Made by a program: the position numbers and the translations under genes. Positions 57,801 to 64,000 of a DNA stretch of 64,000 nt are shown here, piece by piece (within the stretch, counting starts at the first letter, position 1; each line of letters starts with the position of its first letter). Source of the DNA: Cristatella mucedo (lineage: Eukaryota > Bryozoa > Phylactolaemata > Cristatellidae); contig WPIO01000047.1 in NCBI GenBank assembly GCA_009760855.2, positions 2,994,001 through 3,058,000 on the forward strand, given 5' to 3'. Below the pieces are notes generated by a model. The model was given only the letters and a program-made list of their open reading frames with translations. It did not search any database and was not told where the DNA came from.

Positions 57801-60800
57801 GCAAGACTTAACGACAATAGTGCTATTTGTCGTTGTACGTATAGGTGGCTCCGTAATCTAACTAAATATCTTTTCAGCCGCTGTAAGTATGCTGGATAGT
57901 GAAAATGTCAATGCGGTAATGACAAGGTAAGCGGTGTCACCATACGAAAGCTCACATAGAGCAGCTTATCAGTTGGAGCTAATGCCACAAGGAATACGTA
58001 TTTGGTAGCTTCTTAATAACGCCATCAGCTTAGAGTTAGACTCAGAGATAAAATAAAAACGGGGGCTGCTGTAGCTGACGCAAAGCTAGAAATTGAGCCA
58101 GAGCAAGGGAAGCAGAGGTCAAAAGTTTCGATGCGGATGTAGACTTGGTGAAGGAAACCCTGATCGTATGTCTATCTTTCTGAGAAAAGCCGGAGGCATG
58201 ACGTAGTAGCAAAGCAAAAAGGCTGAAAGTTTAGGATCTTACGCTCGTTTGGTTAAATAAGATTGCAGCGATGCATTGTGCGTCTGCGAGTTATTGTAGA
58301 GGCTGGACTTGACCTTGGCTGTGATATATAGTTTTACCTGCAACATGATGCCGACTTTTGTTAGTTAAATAGGATTAAATTTACTTCTCTCGTATAATAC
58401 TACCCAACTGCTCCACTGAAAGACGCTAGTCATGGCCTGGGCTTACATGGAAATAAGGAACTCTCGCTTCTCAATACCCATGTTGCGAGTTAGGCTACTA
58501 CAGCACATGATGTTTGATGGCCTGCTTAAAGCGAGTGAAGCTCACCAAAGTTTATATGATGCTATTTAAATGAAGCCGCCAAACCCACTTGTCTTTAAAT
58601 GAGCGAGACAGCTTCAAACAGCAGCCGAAAATATGCGGGATGGCTTGGCTACTCCGTTTTGCGTAGAATTAAAATTCCTTAGTAGTAAGTTTTAGGAGCG
58701 CTTATTTTTTTATATAAAGTATGTTGCTTTAGAGCTGATTCATTAGTAACAGTCTGGTGTCCATCTTACATGTTTACAGCTCGTGCTAGTCCAGCTAATT
58801 TAAGTCACTAAACTATTACAGTAAAATTTGAAGAAAAGTGTTAATGGTTGAACTTTTTCTAAGCTCCCACAGATGTGCTAGCTATATTTTAACATCTACG
58901 TTCTCAATCGGCTATGCTTTTGCCTAAATCATGGATTGCAGAGAAAGCTGCAGATACGATGAGCGAATGCTATTAGCATCACGTCTAAGTATTCTTTAAA
59001 TGGCGTGCTCAAGTTACCCGTATGATACCGCAACGCAGAGCTGCTGCTCAGTACTCCATGCACAGAATGGGTCTCGGAAAGCGACGCACGATTCGCATGT
59101 GCTGACAGCGCCACAGTTTTCGACGGGCAGACTGTATATAGCATCGAATGTGTTCACCACGAGCATCTTTTTGATAGTAGATGATATGCTAGTGTCTCGA
59201 ATCAGTTGAAGTTCAGCCACACCGGACGTGTCGCTGCTAGACACCCTCCGTCTCTCAATAATTTGAAATTTAACAAGATCTAGACGGCCCACATTTAAGA
59301 CTTTCAGGACGTGTCCATCATCTACGAAAGAAATTACGCTGAATATTAAAACAAACTCTATTGTAACATCTAGAGGTCACGAGAATTGAACCTATAGACG
59401 CCGCGCTAAGTATTAAATAGTTTAAGGATAAGTGTCCGGTAGATTACGGTATTAGCCCGGGCCGCCATAGTCTTTTTTAAGTGAACTTCTTGAGAACGCT
59501 TTATCAGAATCGCTCAAAATTGCTGGGTTCATTGTATATGTAACGTAATTTTGCATTCAAAACTGTTTCGAGCTGTATATAACTGATTTGTCGTGAATTA
59601 GAAGTGAACTAAAGTGGATTGCTGTTGATTGTGGTGCAGGACTTTTTCGTTGAAGCAATCGCATTAAGCTTTCTCTCATGCCGGATTTGCCATGCAATAG
59701 TAGAATTTTGGAAGTCTGTGAAGATCATCGCAAAATAAACCGACCTTCTCTGCACTTGCTATAGTTTGCCCATGCTTCTAGAAAATCACCTTCGGCCAAG
59801 CCTGAGACCGAACTATGCCAATGACTGAAAATAATGTGCGGATGCTGAAAGGCTAGAAATATACTCGTAATAACTGAGGAACTCTTGACATTCCTTGCCG
59901 TCTATAGAAACCTAAAGGAGCATCGCGAGGCAATGTATCATATTTCTAAGAGACAAAAGTACTGCTCAAAATCTGCATGACTCTAATTTTAAAGACTAAC
60001 ATTTTTATGTTTTCAAATTTATCATTCACAATTAATGGAGTAAATTTCAAAATTTTGATTTTTAATACCTTATATATGTTTTTTTAATTACAATGCCGCT
60101 TAAAGAGACGCTTTTGCGTCAGTACAGCCTTTGCTGTATATTTTATTTAAAGTCATGTTGCTGAATTGAATTTAACAGAACTATGTTATAATGGTAAACT
60201 AATAAACTATATAGAACTAGCTGAAAAGTGCAATGTCGTTGCCAGCAAAAAAGGGGTAGCAAAAAGTCACAATTGAATTCCATCTTAATTTTTCCTTGTC
60301 TTCTATATTGCGAAAGCAAGTTAAGTATAGATGGACAAGAAGCATCATAATTCAGTGGTGGCATTTCTTTGGAGGATGAGAAAGTGTGAACTCAGAACTC
60401 ATTTTAAGGGGAGAAATAAAGTGTATCAGCTGTCTGTAGTGATTTTCATATCAGTCTACTTTATATTATTCTCATCTTTTGAAAACAGGCTGAAGCTCAG
60501 ACAACCCTAAGAAGATAACTTCATTTGAATAAACTGGTTTCCGAACGCAAGCGATAACGGGACCAACCATTTTATCACTCACAAAGCTGAGTACCTACCC
60601 TACTCATTTTAGGTACTAAAGAGCAATAATAATGCCCGATAATGACACAATAAGAAGTAGCAGTAGTTTTCCATCCAAACTGTAGTAATACCAAAGCTAG
60701 TAGTGTACGTAAACTCCGCGAATACCAGTAAGAGTTTAAGCTCAGCTTCACTGTGTAAGTTTCAAGAAAACGAAGTAAGCTCTCTTATTAAGATCTCCAT

Positions 60801-61987
60801 CAGCTTCATATTTTCTGATTATGGCTCGCAATTTCATCCAATTGAGTTGAATAACCTTTTCGAATGATTCAAATAACTTTTATTATCCTGTTTATTATCC
60901 TTATCCTATGATCTTTAATTTTATCAGATAATTTGAAAACAATATTCTTTGCCTAAAAATTGGTTGTGTGATTAAATAAAGCTTTCAAATGAAGCACTTG
61001 TTGTAAGGTAACTCATAATGAAAAACTGCAGTCACTGACGATAAAAATAAGTCAGTGGCAACCCATCTAAATGAGTTCCAATTTAAATTTAATTTTCCTA
61101 TGTTCAATACGTATAATTGAAATAGATACTTCTTGCGATAGCAATTAACTGTTATGAACAGGATTTATCGTAATAAAATCCTATTATACTTATTATGCAT
61201 CTTCATCTGTGAATTACCAATCACACGAAGTCAAAGTGGGTAATAAGTTATAGGACACTAGAAGCATAAGCTTCTATCCTAATACTTTGAGCAAGTCCTT
61301 TAACATTTAACGCGATTGGTTGCTCACATTTACGTGGAGTGCTAATTGCAGCTCTTTAAGTCTTTTTATAGAGCTATAGACTTTAATATAAATGCGATTT
61401 TACACGTTTTAATACTGCGGCGAAATCAGAACGGAATATTCATTATAAATCGGACACTGGCAAAGAAATCTTTGTAAAATTAACGCTTGGCATGTCGCAG
61501 ACAATCCGGGAGGATTTTCATAGATTATGTGGAAAAGCTTCGGTTTAATTGTTTATGGATTTTCAGCCATTCACTCAAAAAGCAACCGAAAGCCTCTTCA
61601 GAAATAATTTCGTGTGATGCCTTTTAATATAATTTCTCTTGCTGGCCGTGCTGAGACAGTTCGTAAGAGAACTGTGCACCGTTTCTTAGATAGATCAATT
61701 TATTTCCACTTCTTCTGTAATGACTGATTGTTAGGAATGGCTCCTGGTTAGCAACTGCTCGTGGCTAGGAATGGCGTGATGTGAAAACGACGAGAATTCT
61801 GTTTTTAATTCTTGCCATTTAAGTTCATTGCCATTTTGCCGCTAATGACTTCCATGGTACTCAGATCAAACATTTTGACAAGCCTAGCACGAGCGTGGTA
61901 ATACCTGTTCCGATAAATAGTACGTCATAGTAATATCCATCGAGGGCTCTTACTTGCCAGTCAACATCTATAGCGCTCAGGAAGTAC
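47306..61987 (-). CDS. Semaphorin gene 1 (3' three exons; 5' end off window)
   Basis: Spliced minus-strand gene entering from the right edge, with exons 61987-61905, 59321-59018 and 47627-47306. The phases fit: G plus AT makes the first D of the canonical GTDDGHVLKV sema motif, and GG plus G makes a glycine before the last exon. The product ends as last sema strands, PSI domain, a short spacer, one membrane helix, a tail of about 75 residues, and stop. No Ig or thrombospondin repeat lies between PSI and the membrane helix unless an exon was missed in the 11.4 kb last intron. That layout matches membrane-bound semaphorins of the invertebrate class 1 / vertebrate class 6 type. Exons for the signal peptide and most of the sema domain must lie beyond base 64000. 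It sits directly upstream of gene 2 in the same orientation, as expected for a tandem duplicate. Confidence 0.82.
47628..49164. other. Last intron of gene 1, left part
   Basis: No feature that I can support. Open frames at 48621-48948 on the minus strand are featureless. Confidence 0.45.
49165..51285 (+). mobile_element. LINE-B copy, linker to 3' end
   Basis: Plus strand, 5' truncated. Linker (49165-49600), KILE-type region, PAMLDLSAAFDTIDHNVLLE (about 49950) and WCGGQVSHTRRVTCGVPQ (about 50085). The polymerase part is split over two frames, YHFHADDTQLYLSF at about 50210. The C-terminus and 3' UTR end GATACATCACATCACATTAC. At least three frameshifts. The ADD Tyr is His here. Confidence 0.87.
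51396..51826 (-). mobile_element. SINE-1, minus strand, split by a LINE-A end
   Basis: The head (51726-51826) reads on the minus strand GTCGTGATAGCCCAGGAGG, then CACGACCGAGGTCG and a mutated B box GGTTTCAAATAAT. The body end (51396-51452) reads AAGGCTCTTCTG and AGGCTGTTAAATCAGCTAAG. Between them lies a complete LINE-A 3' end. Confidence 0.78.
51453..51724 (+). mobile_element. LINE-A 3' end nested in SINE-1
   Basis: Plus strand. GCACCTATTTATGACGG, then TTTACTGGATCCCTGCGATTCG, the 3' UTR, GAGGGCGCTTCATAAAATG and a TTAGTATTATTATA tail. The flanks are the two halves of one SINE. Confidence 0.8.
51829..51930. repeat. (TA)n microsatellite with GTTCC/GTTCCAT interruptions
   Basis: Three long TA runs separated by ATGTTCC words, followed by a short TG run. 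It adjoins the head of the split SINE. Confidence 0.92.
51931..54364. other. Last intron of gene 1, middle part
   Basis: No recognised repeat or exon. A 122-codon hydrophobic open frame at 53972-54340 (plus) lies in very AT-rich sequence and has no motif. Confidence 0.45.
54365..54835 (+). mobile_element. Old LINE-A-like RT fragment
   Basis: Plus strand. LAAFDSSELQILLALLSTRL-like words near 54390-54445, GPLIFMFQLTDVIAKHN near 54570-54620, and ILKLNDQKYKMIVTGN near 54765-54810, in shifting frames. More diverged than the other LINE-A copies. Confidence 0.6.
55299..55478 (+). mobile_element. SINE-1 copy
   Basis: GAGCCGTAATAGCACACTAG, then GTTGGCTTGAATTCTGCGAT in place of the B box, and the body with CTCTAAGGTTCATCGCCGC, ending TTTTAAATCAGCTAGTATTT. 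Confidence 0.78.
55930..56375 (+). mobile_element. LINE-A RT fragment
   Basis: Plus strand. LARKFQSGFRADHSTESALL, then PVLLDLSSAFDTIDNKVLLE and KYGVPQGLALGPVLFTVYTL, breaking off within DVVTKHNL. One frameshift lies at about 56195-56245. Close in sequence to the 39785-41286 copy. Confidence 0.85.
56376..56960 (-). mobile_element. LINE-A linker fragment, inverted
   Basis: Minus strand. A 133-codon open frame (56476-56877) reads GPTHIKGHTLDHIFSYNC near its start and corresponds to the endonuclease-end and linker region seen at 14300-14800 in the long copy. It joins the preceding RT fragment in opposite orientation without a gap. Confidence 0.75.
56961..59017. other. Last intron of gene 1, right part
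   Basis: Between the LINE-A fragments and the PSI exon. No feature seen. Confidence 0.45.
59018..59321 (-). CDS. Gene 1 exon: end of sema domain and PSI domain
   Basis: 304 bp: 2 nt plus 100 codons plus 2 nt, between TTTCGTAG and TACGG|GTAACT. It starts DGHVLKVLNVG, the classic post-GTD strand. About 40 residues later comes KMLVVNTFDAIYSLPVENCG (the usual position of the last sema strand). Then comes a PSI knot with STCESCVAFRDPFCAWS and a further Cys in QQLCV. DPFCAW is the diagnostic PSI core (DPYCAW/GW in relatives). The knot is short, with five visible cysteines. Confidence 0.92.
59322..61904. other. Intron of gene 1 between RALDG and PSI exons
   Basis: AT-rich and mostly featureless. 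A possible tRNA-derived remnant on the minus strand lies at about 59365-59470, with AGGTTCAATTCTCGTGACC as a B box. Confidence 0.45.
61905..61987 (-). CDS. Gene 1 exon: RALDG strand
   Basis: 83 bp between TGTCCTTTCAG and GGAACAG|GTATTA. It encodes YFLSAIDVDWQVRALDG then YYDVLFIGT. The final G joins AT of the next exon to complete the GTDDG motif. The frame is also open upstream for about 90 nt, but that stretch has no sema similarity and lies before a good acceptor, so I place the exon start at 61987. Confidence 0.9.
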
Positions 61988-63739
61988 CTGAAAGGACATC
62001 TGCAGTGACGCACAGGTGGAAGTGTGGCATTGAAGTAGTTCAATGCCACAGTAAACTTCTCCGGATCAGACGGAGCGCAAACTTTTTTCCTTTCACACTG
62101 TAAGGCTAACTTATAGTATTTGAGAATGAGAAAAGCAACTAAGTCTGAGCAATAATTTTATCAGGGCTGAGAGAGTTTTAAGCATGCTGCTGCAATGGCA
62201 TATAACTAGTTTTATTTTGCTTGCTGGCAAAGTTCGAATTGGGGTTCGCATTTCTTCTCCATACATTTAGTCTATTATTCTGCCAGATTTGCAAAAATAA
62301 TTCTCAGTACCTTGTATTATTATTATTAGGAATTTTAGACTTCTAAATATTGCTGGAGTTGGTGAGTTGGTGTGGTGGAGAGTGGTAAGAAATAAAGAAA
62401 CTTTCACATGAATAAAATAGTCATTAAAAACTTCATTAATTTACATGGCTATAATCGAGTGTTACAATTCTTACTGGGTCAAGCCTGTAAGTGGCAATGC
62501 AATTCATAATTCATTTACACTTCGATTATCTCTGACGGTGAAGGCACGATTGTATCCGGTATGGTTGTGTTTAAAAACTCACTGCTTACGAGTCACTCAA
62601 CAAAGAAGTCGGAGACCCTCGACTTTGCTACGACGTAAGTCGAGAGGAAATCTTGTAGACCTACCAATATTTCAGTGGCCTTATTCATCAGCATGTAAAG
62701 TCCTGAGAGCAGAATATACTTCTTAGTTACATAACTAACTTTAACAAATTTAAACACTGGTGTGCTTGTTTTTTAGTAGGATCACTTGGATCCACCGTTA
62801 CATATTAGCAAATTGTAGCAATATCCATGGTCTTCTGCTTATGCACTCTCCAAATACAAGGCTTGCTGTAAGGTTGCTTTCTCAATCAGTTACACTTCCA
62901 AACCTCTTTCTTGCTCTTCCAAGCTCCGTCTCTATCTTTTTCTCTCACCACATCTCTTTCTCTCCCTCTTTCTCCCTATCTCTTTATCTCTGTCTCTCTA
63001 ACTATTGCTCTCCCTCTTGCCAATTGCCTCCTTTGTTGACAATTCGTATAGGCATTTATGCTGCTGTAAAAAGATGCACTCTATTTGACAAACGATTATA
63101 TGGCCTTCTTCAGCGAAAGTAATTGCACACAAGCTGCATATGCAGTTTTTTGGCCCATAAAACACAAGAACTATGCGAATCAAACTACAATTAGAATTTT
63201 CAGAGTTTTATGAATACATTTTTAAAGAAATCAAACCAGACATATGATTCAAACTTCAAAGTTGGAAACCAAGCTACTATGTTTTCTGAAGAAAAAACAG
63301 TCTTTGAAATTGTTTAAAGCTGTTCCGCGAGTTTTCTCAAAAACTAGAGACGAAAATCTATGGTGATTCACAGCATATTGTGATAAGTGAAAAGTAACAA
63401 GTAAAAATTGGATGATAAGTAGTTCAACTTAGCAGAAATGACTTTGATCACTGAACACGCTAGGCCCCAAAACGATCTTTCAACATGCTCTTTATCAGAA
63501 ACATTTTAAAGTCTCAATACGGATTGACGGCTTTTTTGCAGCATTGCAAATTCGCAATGTGTTTGCCGTGTGACTGGCCCTACAGCTTCACGTGCATACA
63601 AATTCACGATTAAAATAATTAACTAGTCCTAGGTACGTGATCAACAAAGACAGGTAGCTTCAAATTTAATGGGAGATGAGAGGGTTAATGGACAGCTATG
63701 TTCGCCATGTTCAACACGTCCCGCATGTTTAGCATCATC
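61988..63739. other. Upstream intron of gene 1
   Basis: I searched the minus strand for the HPLMD-equivalent exon and did not find it, so it should lie beyond the window. A pyrimidine-rich tract is at 62890-63015. Confidence 0.45.
62890..63015 (+). repeat. Degenerate (TCTCTT)n pyrimidine tract
   Basis: Mostly TCTCTT, TCTCCC and TCTTTC words on the plus strand. On the transcribed gene 1 strand it is a purine tract. Confidence 0.75.
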
Positions 63740-64000
63740 ATACTGCCAACCAAAAATATCCTTTGGAAACCTTAATTGCTTGCAAAATTGCTGGACATTG
63801 CAAACCAAGTTCGTGCGGACAGTCCTTCATTGCCGGTGGGCAAATCTAGAAGGCGACACGTATCACCCATTCAAATTACGTCTGAAATATGGGATGCCTC
63901 AGGGCTCTGTGCTAGGTCCAGTTTATTTCATGGCTTGTACTCTCTTTCTCTTTTGCCGATGTAATTTTCAAGGTAGATATAGGCTTTGACTACTATGCGA
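63740..64000 (+). mobile_element. LINE-A RT fragment, runs off window
   Basis: Plus strand. LRLKYGMPQGSVLGPVYF at about 63880-63930, then the region just before the ADD motif. The sequence continues past base 64000. Confidence 0.75.

Noticed and set aside
61988-62077. In-frame upstream extension of the 61905-61987 exon, including an ATG
   Set aside because: A strong acceptor precedes 61987, the homologous exon at 2114 starts at the same base, and the extension has no sema motif.
1-64000. CRISPR arrays, operons, ribosome binding sites, prophage or IS elements
   Set aside because: None seen; the sequence is clearly eukaryotic with spliced genes and non-LTR retrotransposons.

Overview
This is animal genomic DNA: AT-rich, repeat-heavy and intron-rich, with no prokaryotic features. 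It holds fragments of two semaphorin genes, a family essentially confined to metazoans, plus dozens of decayed non-LTR retrotransposon (LINE) copies and tRNA-derived SINEs. The divergent, multi-exon semaphorins and the CR1/L2-like LINEs fit an invertebrate with large introns. I cannot fix the phylum from the sequence alone.

Genes. Both semaphorin genes lie on the minus strand, head to tail. Gene 1 enters from the right edge. Its exons are at 61905-61987 (end of the sema domain), 59018-59321 (last sema strand plus PSI domain) and 47306-47627 (transmembrane segment, short cytoplasmic tail and stop). Gene 2 starts at 44829 with a signal-peptide exon and runs left through 36103-36214, 26768-26944, 26449-26619, 24367-24681, 19789-19843, 11722-11911, 11399-11499 and 2114-2196. 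It leaves the window before its PSI and transmembrane exons. I assembled these exons by reading sema motifs and GT/AG borders by eye. All ten junctions inside the window agree in phase, so the model is much stronger than any single exon. The 2114-2196 and 61905-61987 exons are homologous, both 83 bp, with about 12 differences by hand count. The two genes therefore look like an old tandem duplicate.

Regulatory DNA. The roughly 2.5 kb between the two genes contains a CpG-rich GGC/GTC block and long G runs just upstream of the gene 2 start. This is the only obviously GC-rich stretch in the window.

Repeats. Almost everything else is intron filled with two LINE families. LINE-A has RT signatures such as DDTQLYLCF and a tail of the form GGGCGCTTTATCAAGTG followed by (ATT)n. 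LINE-B has SDRVQSV and DDTQLYLSF and a TGTAATG-type 3' end. Several insertions are nested and give a relative chronology, for example at 13.9-18.6 kb, 6.8-8.6 kb and 51.4-51.8 kb. The best preserved copy is a LINE-A at 39.8-41.3 kb with a 400-codon open RT frame. Its catalytic tyrosine is replaced by asparagine. Other features are a 124 bp near-perfect palindrome at 38432-38555, a fold-back element at about 42.27-42.54 kb, and AT, TG, CT and GGC simple repeats.
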